Of a DNA stretch of 64,000 bases, positions 29,569 to 38,650 are shown piece by piece (within the stretch, counting starts at the first letter, position 1; every line of letters begins with the position of its first letter). The DNA is from Candidatus Aminicenantota bacterium. Its GTDB lineage: Bacteria > Acidobacteriota > Aminicenantia > Aminicenantales > Aminicenantaceae. The notes under the pieces were generated by a model, which was given only the letters and a program-made list of their open reading frames with translations, was not told the DNA's origin and searched no databases. Location: assembly GCA_016783445.1 (NCBI GenBank), contig JADHWO010000005.1, positions 1 to 64,000 on the forward strand. The letters are read 5' to 3'. Made by a program: the position numbers and the translations under genes.

Positions 29569-31236
29569 ATGTACCCAGAAAGTATGAGACCATCACTCGA
29601 AAAAGTTATTCAAACCCGGAATAAAAGGTTTGAGCTCGCTAAGTCAGGAAAACCTGTTTTCCCTCCCATGAGCGCAGAAGAAAGGGAGGAAGTTCTTAAT
29701 GAATTTCATCCCGACTATAAGCCTGATTCAAGGCGCAAAATCCGTTTAGGTCCGAATAAAGGAGAAAACCTTACTACAGAAGTGACAGACATGCTGGAAT
29801 CCCATTCAAGAATTAAACCTGAACTCTTCGATTTAACCCGTCCTGACTATGAGACAGACATCTTGATAATTGGTGGAGGCGGTGCAGGTTGTGCAGCAGC
29901 TATCATTGCCATGGAAAATGGAGCAAAATCAATCATTTCCACTAAACTGCGCCTTGGTGATGCCAATTCCATGATGTCACAGGGAGGTATGCAGGCAGCC
30001 GTTCCTGAGAAAGACTCCCCTGCTTGTCACTATTTGGATGCTATTGGCGGGGGTCACTTTGACAATAAACCCGATCTTGTTCGTGCCCTCACTGAAGATG
30101 GCCCTGATGTTGTCAAGTGGTTAGAAGACTTGGGTGTCGTCTGGGATAAACTGGAAGACGGCTCATTACAAGTCCTTCATGGAGGAGGGACATCAAGAAA
30201 AAGAATGCATTCCTGCAGGGATTATACAGGTGCAATTATAATGCGGACGTTAATGGATAAAGTAAGAAATAATCCTGACAAAATCAGCATACTCGAATTT
30301 ATGCCTATAGTCGAACTCATCCTGGACAACAAGGGTCGATGTGCAGGAGGAGTCCTTTATAATCTTGAAACAGAAGAATATTTTACTGTTAAAGCCAGAG
30401 CAACAATTATCGCTACAGGAGGATACGGGCGATTACACATAAGAGGATATGACACAACAAATCATTACGGTGCCACCGGCGACGGCCTCGTTATTGCCTA
30501 TCGTGCCGGTGCAAAGCTCCTTTTTATGGATTCTGTTCAATATCATCCTACTGGTTCTGTCTTCCCTGAACAGATTGCAGGATTCCTGATTACTGAAAAG
30601 ATAAGAGGAGCTGGCGGGCAGCCTCTCAATAAACAAGGAAAACTTTTTGTCTTTCCTCGTGAGCCAAGGGATGTTGAGAGTTCAGCCTTCATCAAAGAAT
30701 GTCTTGAGAGACATAACGGCATCAAAACCCCCAGCGGCCGCCTTGGAGTTTGGCTTGATTCTCCCCTTATTGAAATGATTCAGGGAGAAGGCTACATCAA
30801 CAAGCAATTTCCTGCCATGCATCGCCAATTTATCCGCTACGGAATCGACATAACTAAAGAACCCATGCTTGTCTATCCTTCCCTTCACTACCAGAACGGC
30901 GGTGTAGAGATAAACGAAAAATGTGAAACCAACATTCCTGGACTGTATGTGGCTGGAGAAGCTTCAGGCGGAGTGCACGGTCGTAATCGGCTTATGGGAA
31001 ATTCTGTTCTGGATTATAATGTTTTTGGACGTCGTGCCGGAATATATGCTGCTCAACATACCAAGTCTGCTAAGCTCGGAACATTAACATTAGAACATAT
31101 CCGAAATTTTGAGAATGAATTAAAAAAAGCAAGAGTTAAAACAGACCTCATTACACCTATCCTGCTGCCTTCATATACCCCAGAAGATGTTAGAAAGCGC
31201 CAAGTGACTGCTCACTATGAAGGAACACTACGGTAG
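29569..31236 (+). CDS. Fumarate reductase/succinate dehydrogenase flavoprotein-like subunit
   Basis: ILIIGGGGAGCAAAIIAMENGA, MMSQGGMQAAV, QYHPTGSVFPEQIAGFLITEKIRGAGGQPLNKQG, HYQNGGVEINE, YVAGEASGGVHGRNRLMGNSVLDYNVFGRRAG. Confidence 0.88.
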   Translation: MYPESMRPSLEKVIQTRNKRFELAKSGKPVFPPMSAEEREEVLNEFHPDYKPDSRRKIRLGPNKGENLTTEVTDMLESHSRIKPELFDLTRPDYETDILIIGGGGAGCAAAIIAMENGAKSIISTKLRLGDANSMMSQGGMQAAVPEKDSPACHYLDAIGGGHFDNKPDLVRALTEDGPDVVKWLEDLGVVWDKLEDGSLQVLHGGGTSRKRMHSCRDYTGAIIMRTLMDKVRNNPDKISILEFMPIVELILDNKGRCAGGVLYNLETEEYFTVKARATIIATGGYGRLHIRGYDTTNHYGATGDGLVIAYRAGAKLLFMDSVQYHPTGSVFPEQIAGFLITEKIRGAGGQPLNKQGKLFVFPREPRDVESSAFIKECLERHNGIKTPSGRLGVWLDSPLIEMIQGEGYINKQFPAMHRQFIRYGIDITKEPMLVYPSLHYQNGGVEINEKCETNIPGLYVAGEASGGVHGRNRLMGNSVLDYNVFGRRAGIYAAQHTKSAKLGTLTLEHIRNFENELKKARVKTDLITPILLPSYTPEDVRKRQVTAHYEGTLR

Positions 31237-31313
31237 CCAGCACTTTTCCGAAACGCCCAGCCTGACCAATACTATTATCTACTTTCACCCATAAGAAATG
31301 CTTGCATTTTCTT

Positions 31314-31341
31314 TTGACTTTTTGAACAAATTTGATATAGT
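31314..31341 (+). promoter_or_regulatory. Candidate sigma70-type promoter upstream of PilZ gene
   Basis: TTGACT (31314-31319), 16-bp spacer, TATAGT (31336-31341). Confidence 0.55.
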
Positions 31342-31517
31342 GTAAACGCGATTTATATTAAGGGTGAGGGTGTTTTTCACTTCTGCTCATGGAAAGACAA
31401 CATATTTTCTTAGAGGTACATTCACAAGAAACAGAAAATAAAGAGGGCGAGAATTTAAGCCTCATTTTCCCACAGCTCAATTTTAACGCTGTTGAGAAAT
31501 TAAAAAGGAGGCCATGA

Positions 31518-31961
31518 ATGGAATATAAGGGGCAAGAAAGAAGAGAATGTAACCGGTTTAAGATTCCCGGCGCAGCAGTAAACTACTCGTTAAAAAAGAG
31601 TTCCTCCTCAACAAAAAAAGAGAACGAAGAAACGAATTGGGAAGAAGAATTTTGTCCTGTTCTAGACATGAGTTGCGGGGGACTCAGATTTCAGGCAAAA
31701 AAGCCTCTTGAAATTAATTCTGAGATGACAGTGAAAATATCCATTCCTGGCGAACACCTCCCTCTAACCCTTAATGGACAGGTTCGATGGCTGTCTTATG
31801 ATAATGATAAAAATATTTATCAAGTCGGGATCGGATTTAATCCTTATGGAGAAAAAGAAGGCCAGAATTATCCCGGTCTTATGGTAAAAATCCTTGCGTT
31901 AGAACAAAAATTTTCAACTCCAGGCAAATCTGATACTGAGAAATTTGAAATCGAAGGCTGA
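31518..31961 (+). CDS. PilZ-domain protein (putative c-di-GMP binding)
   Basis: ERRECNRFKIPG, VLDMSCGGLRFQAKKPLEINSEMTVKISIPG, NGQVRWLSYD...YQVGIGF. Confidence 0.82.
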   Translation: MEYKGQERRECNRFKIPGAAVNYSLKKSSSSTKKENEETNWEEEFCPVLDMSCGGLRFQAKKPLEINSEMTVKISIPGEHLPLTLNGQVRWLSYDNDKNIYQVGIGFNPYGEKEGQNYPGLMVKILALEQKFSTPGKSDTEKFEIEG

Positions 31962-32086
31962 CAGTTAATCAGCAGTCCTGCCTAAGATCTTAAACACTAA
32001 GCTCGCAGATAAACTTCTTCAAACCAATACACTTTCGGGATTCTTTGCCTATTCGGCAGTGAAAGACAGACTATTATTGTGGATTA

Positions 32087-34165
32087 TTAATCAGTTTGAT
32101 TTTCGCCTTCTACAACTACCTTCGAGTAATCTGCGACTTGACTTAAAAGCTTGCTAATAGCCTGGAGGAGAGCAAGCCGATTTCTCCTGATTCTCTTCTC
32201 ATCAGTCATCACAAGCACATTGTCAAAAAAACTATTTATTGACGATTTTATCCTGAAAATAATTCTTTGAGCCTGGGAAAAATCCCCCTTGGAAATCAAA
32301 GGAAGAACATTATTGTTTATAATACTATAAGTTGTATAAAGTTCCCTTTCTTCTTTTTCAACCAGCAGTTCTGAATTAATTTTATATAAAGGTTGGTCCC
32401 GCAGAATATTGTTTACTCTCTTGTAGATGAGTATTAAAGGTTCAAAATGCGCGCTTTCCTTAAGGTTATCCAGCGCCTTCACCCTGAGGGAAGAATAATA
32501 GATGTTATCAATACCCGTTGAAATGGCAGCATTGATCAAGTCGTAACGATATCCCTGCCTCTCATAAATGTAACGAAGCCGGTTTAAAAAGAATTCCAAA
32601 CAATAACTTTTAACTAAATCAACTGGCTCCCGAAGCTTCTCTCCGTAAACTGCCAGCACTTTATCTAAAAGACGCGAAAAAGAGAAGTGAAGTTTTTTAT
32701 CAAGGATTATTTTGCAAATACCATGAGCATTTCGACGTAAACCAAAGGGATCTTTAGAACTTGTCACTTTAACACCGACTCCTATTACACCTACAATAGA
32801 GTCCAGTTTATCAGCTATTGACAGAATGGACCCGGATATTAAGGACGGAGATTCATCATCAAGGCTTAAGGGTAAATAATGTTCATAGACTGCTTTCCAA
32901 ACCGGAACAGGATGCCCTTCTCCCCTGGCATAAAGCCCTCCTACTTTTCCCTGTAAAGAGGGAAACTCTCTTACCATCTCTGTAAGTAAATCAACCTTTG
33001 ATATTTCTGCTGCTTGAATAACCTGTTTTTTTATCTTTTTAGCATCGATTTTGTCAGCCAGGTAAGAAACGATTTTCTTAAGTCTCTGGGATTTATCTTC
33101 ATAGCTCCCCAGCTTCTCCTGAAAGATAATTTTGTCCAGGCCTTTCGCTCTTTTTTTTAAGGTAATTATTTGATCTTGTTTCCAGAAAAATTTGGCATCC
33201 TCCAGCCGGGCTTTAAGCACCCGCTCGTTCCCTTTTCTAATAAGTCCCTTAGGGTCCTGATAAGCGTCTGCCACTCCTAAAAATTTTGGCATTTGCTTTC
33301 TGTCTTTAACAATAGAGAACACTTTCTGGCCTTCTCTCATGGCCGTACTAAGGATTTCCAGAGGTAATTCCAGGTAATCTTCCGGAAAAGAGCCTAGAAA
33401 AACATAAGGACATTCAACGTCATAGACAAGTTTCTCAAAGAGGTCCTCATCCGGATGTCGTTTAGCCTCAAGAGGAGCTAATTCTCTTTCCATCTGATTT
33501 AAAATCACCTTTCGTCTCTTTTCCTGATCGATGACGACATACATTTCTTCAAGGGCAGCTTTATACTCGCAGAACGATTTCACTCTGATTTTTTTGGGGA
33601 AATATATCTTATGACCTGTAGTTGAATCCCCTGCCAAAACTCCGTTGACTGAAAAAGAAAGCGGTTTCCCGTCAAAACAACAGAGAATATTCTTTATAGG
33701 GCGGGAAAACCTAAATGAACTTTCCCCCCATCTCATCATTTTCGGAAAGGAAAGGGAAGAAATAATTTGAGGAAGAATTTTAGAGAGAATATTTTGAGTG
33801 GGTTTTCCTTTTTCGACTTTTCTTAATCCCAGATACTCTCCTCGTTCAGTTTTTAAAATCTCAAGCTCGCTGGTTTTTACTCTCTGAGACTTAGCAAATC
33901 CCTTCGCTGCAGGTGATGGAGACCCATCTGCTCCATAGGCAACAGCTTTAGGTGGGCCGACAATTCTCTCTTCTCTGTCCTTTTGAGCTGCAGCAAATTC
34001 GCCAACAACAATCAATCGACGGCAGGTTCCATAGGTCTCAATTTTCTTTGCATCAACATCCTGAGCAGAAAGTTCTTCTTTAAATTTTTCCTTCAGCTGC
34101 AGAAGAGCTGTCTTCACATGTGTGGGAGGCATCTCTTCGGAGTTTATTTCCAAGATAAATTCCAT
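32087..34165 (-). CDS. glyS: Glycyl-tRNA synthetase beta subunit
   Basis: FILEINSEEMPPTHVKTALLQLKEKF, GPPKAVAYGADGSPSPAAKGFAKSQ, KMMRWGESSFRFSRPIKNILCC. Confidence 0.95.
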   Translation of the reverse strand: MEFILEINSEEMPPTHVKTALLQLKEKFKEELSAQDVDAKKIETYGTCRRLIVVGEFAAAQKDREERIVGPPKAVAYGADGSPSPAAKGFAKSQRVKTSELEILKTERGEYLGLRKVEKGKPTQNILSKILPQIISSLSFPKMMRWGESSFRFSRPIKNILCCFDGKPLSFSVNGVLAGDSTTGHKIYFPKKIRVKSFCEYKAALEEMYVVIDQEKRRKVILNQMERELAPLEAKRHPDEDLFEKLVYDVECPYVFLGSFPEDYLELPLEILSTAMREGQKVFSIVKDRKQMPKFLGVADAYQDPKGLIRKGNERVLKARLEDAKFFWKQDQIITLKKRAKGLDKIIFQEKLGSYEDKSQRLKKIVSYLADKIDAKKIKKQVIQAAEISKVDLLTEMVREFPSLQGKVGGLYARGEGHPVPVWKAVYEHYLPLSLDDESPSLISGSILSIADKLDSIVGVIGVGVKVTSSKDPFGLRRNAHGICKIILDKKLHFSFSRLLDKVLAVYGEKLREPVDLVKSYCLEFFLNRLRYIYERQGYRYDLINAAISTGIDNIYYSSLRVKALDNLKESAHFEPLILIYKRVNNILRDQPLYKINSELLVEKEERELYTTYSIINNNVLPLISKGDFSQAQRIIFRIKSSINSFFDNVLVMTDEKRIRRNRLALLQAISKLLSQVADYSKVVVEGENQTD

Positions 34166-35013
34166 CAGGATGAATCCTCTCTGGCTGTGTATTTTTGGGC
34201 GATCTGACTGGCCATGCTTCTTATCTGGGCAATCATCTTGACTCTCTCCGTAACACTTATTGCCCCTCTGGAATCAAGAAGATTAAAGTAATGTGAACAC
34301 TTCAAGCACATATCATATGCTGGAAGAAGCAAACCTTTATCGACAAGCTGTTGGGCTTCTTCCTCATTCGAAAGGAATGAAGCCCTGAGCCTCTTTATAT
34401 TTGCATGGTTAAAATTATATTCTGAGAATTCTTTCTCCTCAGAAAATCTTAAATCCTTATAGTTGACATCTTCTGACCAGTTGAGGTCATAGATGTTATC
34501 TTTCTCTTCAAGAAACATTTCTAACCTCTCCAGACCGTATGTTAATTCAACCGGCACAGGAGACAGGTCAATCCCACCAGCCTGCTGGAAATAAGTGAAT
34601 TGAGTGATTTCCAGCCCATCCAGTAAGACCTGCCAGCCTACACCCCAGGCTCCAATAGAGGGAGACTCCCAATCATCTTCGTCAAAACGAATATCATGCT
34701 CCTGTAGTTTGATACCCAATGAAGCAAGACTCTTAATATAGATCTGCTGAATATCCAGAGGGGATGGCTTTAATATAACCTGGTACTGGAAATGCTTCTG
34801 GACTCTGTGAGGATTTTCTCCATATCGACCATCTGTTGGCCTTCTTGATGGTTGAACATAAGCAACCTTCCATGGCCTTTTATCAAGAACTCTGAAAAAC
34901 GTATCAGGAGTCATTGTCCCCGCACCAACCTCAAGGTCATAAGGTTGGGCAAGATAGCATCCCTGGTCTGCCCAGAACTTCTGGAGATTCATGATAAGGT
35001 TTTGTAAACTCAT
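34165..35013 (-). CDS. glyQ: Glycyl-tRNA synthetase alpha subunit (start at 35013 preferred; the track's 35049 start lies in a repeat)
   Basis: LQKFWADQGCYLAQPYDLEVGAGTMTPDTFFRVLDKRPWKVAYVQPSRRPTDGRYGENPHR. Confidence 0.95.
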   Translation of the reverse strand: MSLQNLIMNLQKFWADQGCYLAQPYDLEVGAGTMTPDTFFRVLDKRPWKVAYVQPSRRPTDGRYGENPHRVQKHFQYQVILKPSPLDIQQIYIKSLASLGIKLQEHDIRFDEDDWESPSIGAWGVGWQVLLDGLEITQFTYFQQAGGIDLSPVPVELTYGLERLEMFLEEKDNIYDLNWSEDVNYKDLRFSEEKEFSEYNFNHANIKRLRASFLSNEEEAQQLVDKGLLLPAYDMCLKCSHYFNLLDSRGAISVTERVKMIAQIRSMASQIAQKYTAREDSS

Positions 35014-35023
35014 TTTATAATCT

Positions 35024-35121
35024 GTAGGGGTTTGATTTATCAAACTCACCTTCTAGTCTGTAGGGGTTTGATTTATCAAACCCATCTTTCATAATTTGTA
35101 GGGGCTTGATTCATCAAGCCC
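35024..35121. repeat. Cluster of three 24-bp palindromic repeats
   Basis: GTAGGGGTTTGATTTATCAAACTC (35024-35047), GTAGGGGTTTGATTTATCAAACCC (35060-35083), GTAGGGGCTTGATTCATCAAGCCC (35098-35121). Confidence 0.9.
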
Positions 35122-35145
35122 GTCTCCATTTATTTGACTGCGCAT

Positions 35146-36594
35146 TTATTTTTTCTCGACCCATCTCAAAACAGGAGAACGCGCAGCGCTTGTCTCGTCC
35201 AAACGTCTAACATAGGAAGAGTGCGGAGCAGACTTTACAATCTCAGGATTCTCCTTTGCTTCCTTTGAAATTTGTTTCATAGCATCAATAAAAAGATCTA
35301 GGTCTCTCTTGCTTTCAGTCTCAGTTGGCTCAGTCATCAAAGCTCCCTGAACAATCAAAGGAAAAGACATTGTTGGAGGATGTACTCCAAAATCAATAAG
35401 CCTTTTGGCTATATCAATATTCTGCACACCATGTTTTTTCTGAAATTTATCTGAAAAAACACACTCATGAAGAGTTGGTGTAGTATATTTCAGAAAATAA
35501 TCTTTCTCAAGACTCTTGCGAACATAATTAGAATTCAAAACTGCAATCTCTGACACTTCCTTTAATCCCCTCGGTCCTAAGGATAATATATAAACCATGG
35601 CTTTTACAACAACTAAAAAATTCCCAAAGAAGCTCCGGACTCTTCCGATACTTTTTGGACGGTCAAAATCGAGAATATATTTATCCTCACTCTTTTTTAT
35701 AGTTGGGAGAGGAAGATATGGCTCCAATTCGCGCTTCACTCCAACCGGACCAGAGCCAGGGCCACCACCACCGTGAGGTGTGGAAAAAGTTTTATGCAGA
35801 TTCAGATGGATCACATCAACATCCATATCTCCAGGCCTGCAGATCCCAACTAAGGCGTTCATGTTGGCTCCATCCATATAGACAAAGCCTCCTTTGGCAT
35901 GGACGATTTCGGATATTTTTTTTATATCAGCTTCAAAAACTCCTAATGTATTTGGATTCGTAATCATCAATGCAGCTACATCTTCTGTCATATTCTGTTC
36001 AAGACTCGAAATATCTATTGTTCCCTTCTCATTGGACTCTATTTCTTGAATATTATAACCGCAGATATGAGCGCTTGAAGGATTGGTCCCATGGGCCGAA
36101 TCCGGAATAAGCACAATCTTTCTCGGGTTCCCCCTTTCTTCAAGATAAGCACGGATAAGCATCATTCCAACCAGCTCACCCTGAGCGCCTGCTGCAGGTA
36201 AAAAACTAAAGGCATCCATCCCTGTTATTTCATTCATAAGCTCTTCTGTTGTTTTTAGAATTCCGAGATTCCCCTGCACTAAATCAAAAGGAGCATAAGG
36301 ATGCGAAAGGACAAATTCTGAGATAGCTGCTATTTTTTCATTTATCTTGGGATTGTATTTCATAGTGCAAGAGCCCAAAGGATAAAATCCTTCATCAACA
36401 CAGTAATTTGCCTTAGAAAGCCGGGTAAAATGCCTGATTATCTCTACTTCTGAGACCTGAGGGAAACCTTCTATGTTTTCTCTTACAGGGAGGCCTTGAA
36501 GAATATCTTCTCTGGAAGGGACATCAAGCTCGGGCAGCGAAAAAGCCCTCTTCCCTTTCCCGCTTATCTCAAATATTAAAGGTTCACGAATCAT
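35146..36594 (-). CDS. gcvPB: Glycine dehydrogenase (decarboxylating) subunit 2
   Basis: FYPLGSCTMKYNPKINE, IPDSAHGTNPSSAHICGY, MDGANMNALVGICRPGDMDVDVIHLNLHKTFSTPHGGGGPGSGPVGV. Confidence 0.96.
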   Translation of the reverse strand: MIREPLIFEISGKGKRAFSLPELDVPSREDILQGLPVRENIEGFPQVSEVEIIRHFTRLSKANYCVDEGFYPLGSCTMKYNPKINEKIAAISEFVLSHPYAPFDLVQGNLGILKTTEELMNEITGMDAFSFLPAAGAQGELVGMMLIRAYLEERGNPRKIVLIPDSAHGTNPSSAHICGYNIQEIESNEKGTIDISSLEQNMTEDVAALMITNPNTLGVFEADIKKISEIVHAKGGFVYMDGANMNALVGICRPGDMDVDVIHLNLHKTFSTPHGGGGPGSGPVGVKRELEPYLPLPTIKKSEDKYILDFDRPKSIGRVRSFFGNFLVVVKAMVYILSLGPRGLKEVSEIAVLNSNYVRKSLEKDYFLKYTTPTLHECVFSDKFQKKHGVQNIDIAKRLIDFGVHPPTMSFPLIVQGALMTEPTETESKRDLDLFIDAMKQISKEAKENPEIVKSAPHSSYVRRLDETSAARSPVLRWVEKK

Positions 36595-36595
36595 T

Positions 36596-37945
36596 TTACT
36601 CTTTTAACGCCTCTTCCAGACTCTTTACGAGCCTATCGATCTCTTCTCTTTTAAACATTTCAGTCACACACAAAAGAGAACAATTCTCTAGCTCTGGATA
36701 GAATTCACGAAGGTACAAGCCACCAAGAATCCCCTTTTCCCTGAGAGAGCTCTCAACTTTGGGCAAGCTTCCCGAAAACTCGATAACAAACTCATTAAAA
36801 AAATTGCCATGGAATTTGCGTTTTATTCCCTCCACCTGGGTTAGTTTTTCCAGGGCATAATTGGCCTTCTGAATATTCTGCCAGGCAAGCTCTTTTAATC
36901 CATCCAGGCCAAGAGTCTCAAGGAAAATGGTAGCTCTCAGCGCACATAAGGCTTGGTTAGTGCATATGTTTGAAGTTGCCCGTTCCCGTCTTATATGTTG
37001 TTCCCGGGTAGATAAAGTAAGAACAAATCCTCTTTTTCCATCCACATCCTTTGTCTCACCAGCAATGCGGCCCGGGAACTGGCGAATAAACTCCTTTAAG
37101 CAAGCCATAAAGCCCAAATAGGGTCCACCAAAGCTTAGCGGGATGCCAAAAGACTGGCCTTCCCCGGTTACTATATCAGCCCCCAGCTTACCCGGAGCTT
37201 CCAGTAGCCCAAGGGAAACAGGCTCTGTAACCACAACTACGGATAAAGCCTTAGTAGAGTGAGCCAGGTCAGAAATCTTTTTTATATCTTCAACAACTCC
37301 TAAAAAATTGGGTGACTGACAGACAACAGCTGACGTTCCTTCATCCATCTTACTGCTCAGACTTTCGAAATCTATCTCTCCTGTTTCTGAAAATCCGAAC
37401 TCTTCAATCTTTATATCAAGATTTCTTACGTAAGTCTTAATGGTTTTCCTGTATTGAGGGTGTAGAGTTTTGGCTATCAAGACATTGGATTTTTGTTTCA
37501 AGCGATGGGCCATCAGCACTGCCTCAGCCGCTGCAGAAGCCCCGTCATAAAGAGAAGCATTTGCCACATCCATGCCTGTCAATAAACAGATGAGAGTCTG
37601 AAATTCAAAAATAGCCTGAAGGGTTCCCTGACTGACCTCAGGCTGGTAGGGAGTATAGGGAGTAACAAATTCTCCTCTTGAGCTTAAATAATCTACAACA
37701 TAGGGAATCACATGGGGATAAGCTCCTGCTCCTAAAAATGAAAGGAATTCTGAATACTTATTCTGTTTTGCAATTTTCTCAAAATGATGAATCAGTTCAA
37801 TCTCAGTTAAAGCAGAAGGAACTTTAAGCTCTCTTTTTAACTTCATTCCTTCCGGTATTGTGCGAAAAAGCTCCTCCATAGAAGAGATGCCCACACGTGA
37901 CATCATCTCTTTTTTGTCTTTATCACTCAGAGAAGTATAACTCAC
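36596..37945 (-). CDS. gcvPA: Glycine dehydrogenase (decarboxylating) subunit 1
   Basis: FLGAGAYPHVIPYVVDYLSSRGEFVTPYTPYQPEVSQGTLQAIFEFQTLICLLTGMDVANASLYDGASA. Confidence 0.96.
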   Translation of the reverse strand: MSYTSLSDKDKKEMMSRVGISSMEELFRTIPEGMKLKRELKVPSALTEIELIHHFEKIAKQNKYSEFLSFLGAGAYPHVIPYVVDYLSSRGEFVTPYTPYQPEVSQGTLQAIFEFQTLICLLTGMDVANASLYDGASAAAEAVLMAHRLKQKSNVLIAKTLHPQYRKTIKTYVRNLDIKIEEFGFSETGEIDFESLSSKMDEGTSAVVCQSPNFLGVVEDIKKISDLAHSTKALSVVVVTEPVSLGLLEAPGKLGADIVTGEGQSFGIPLSFGGPYLGFMACLKEFIRQFPGRIAGETKDVDGKRGFVLTLSTREQHIRRERATSNICTNQALCALRATIFLETLGLDGLKELAWQNIQKANYALEKLTQVEGIKRKFHGNFFNEFVIEFSGSLPKVESSLREKGILGGLYLREFYPELENCSLLCVTEMFKREEIDRLVKSLEEALKE

Positions 37946-37992
37946 TGTGTAATTATTCCTTATTCCAAATCAATTCAATTGAGTCAAACAGA

Positions 37993-38379
37993 TTACTCTT
38001 CGATTCCTTCTAAAAATTTCTCATAATCATCCGCTGACATTAACTTTTCAAACTCAGTCTCATCTCCTATCTTGAGACGTATAAACCAGCCTTTCCCATG
38101 GGGATCTTGATTGACAAGCTCGGGGGAATCATTTAAATCAGTGTTCACTTCAATAACTTCTCCGGAAACTGGAGAGTAAATATCAGAAACGGCCTTAACA
38201 GATTCAATAACGCCTATAGACTGATGAAATTCCAATTGAGTTCCGACTTTCGGCATCTCAACATAAACTACATCTCCAAGCTGTTTTTGAGCAAAATCTG
38301 TAATCCCAACCGTTGCTTTATCCTCCTTCACCTGAATCCACTCATGGTCTTTTGTGTAGTAAAAATCATCCGGATACAT
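37993..38379 (-). CDS. gcvH: Glycine cleavage system H protein
   Basis: YTKDHEWIQV, VGITDFAQKQLGDVVYVEMPKVG, GVIESVKAVSDIYSPVSGEV (lipoyl Lys). Confidence 0.96.
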   Translation of the reverse strand: MYPDDFYYTKDHEWIQVKEDKATVGITDFAQKQLGDVVYVEMPKVGTQLEFHQSIGVIESVKAVSDIYSPVSGEVIEVNTDLNDSPELVNQDPHGKGWFIRLKIGDETEFEKLMSADDYEKFLEGIEE

Positions 38380-38397
38380 ATCTTGCCTCCAATTATT

Positions 38398-38491
38398 ATA
38401 GGGACTTGATTGATCAAATCCGCCATCTAATTTGTAGGGGTTTGACTTATTAAACCCGTATTAATGTGCAGGGGCTTGATTTATCAATCCC
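38398..38491. repeat. Second cluster of three 24-bp palindromic repeats
   Basis: ATAGGGACTTGATTGATCAAATCC (38398-38421), GTAGGGGTTTGACTTATTAAACCC (38434-38457), GCAGGGGCTTGATTTATCAATCCC (38468-38491). Confidence 0.88.
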
Positions 38492-38650
38492 ATTATTACG
38501 TGGCTACTTTTCAATATAACATGATTATTTGTCAAAACAAGTTGTGAGATTGCCGCGTTCCATCTTGTCACTCGTTATGACATTCAACTAATGCTCCTCG
38601 CCATGATATTTTTTCATCTTGTCTTTCTATTATTTTGAACTAATTGAGTT

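Noticed and set aside
35024-35121. Mini-CRISPR from evenly spaced 24-bp repeats
   Set aside because: Only three units, gaps of 12-14 bp, fully palindromic repeats, and no cas genes in the window.
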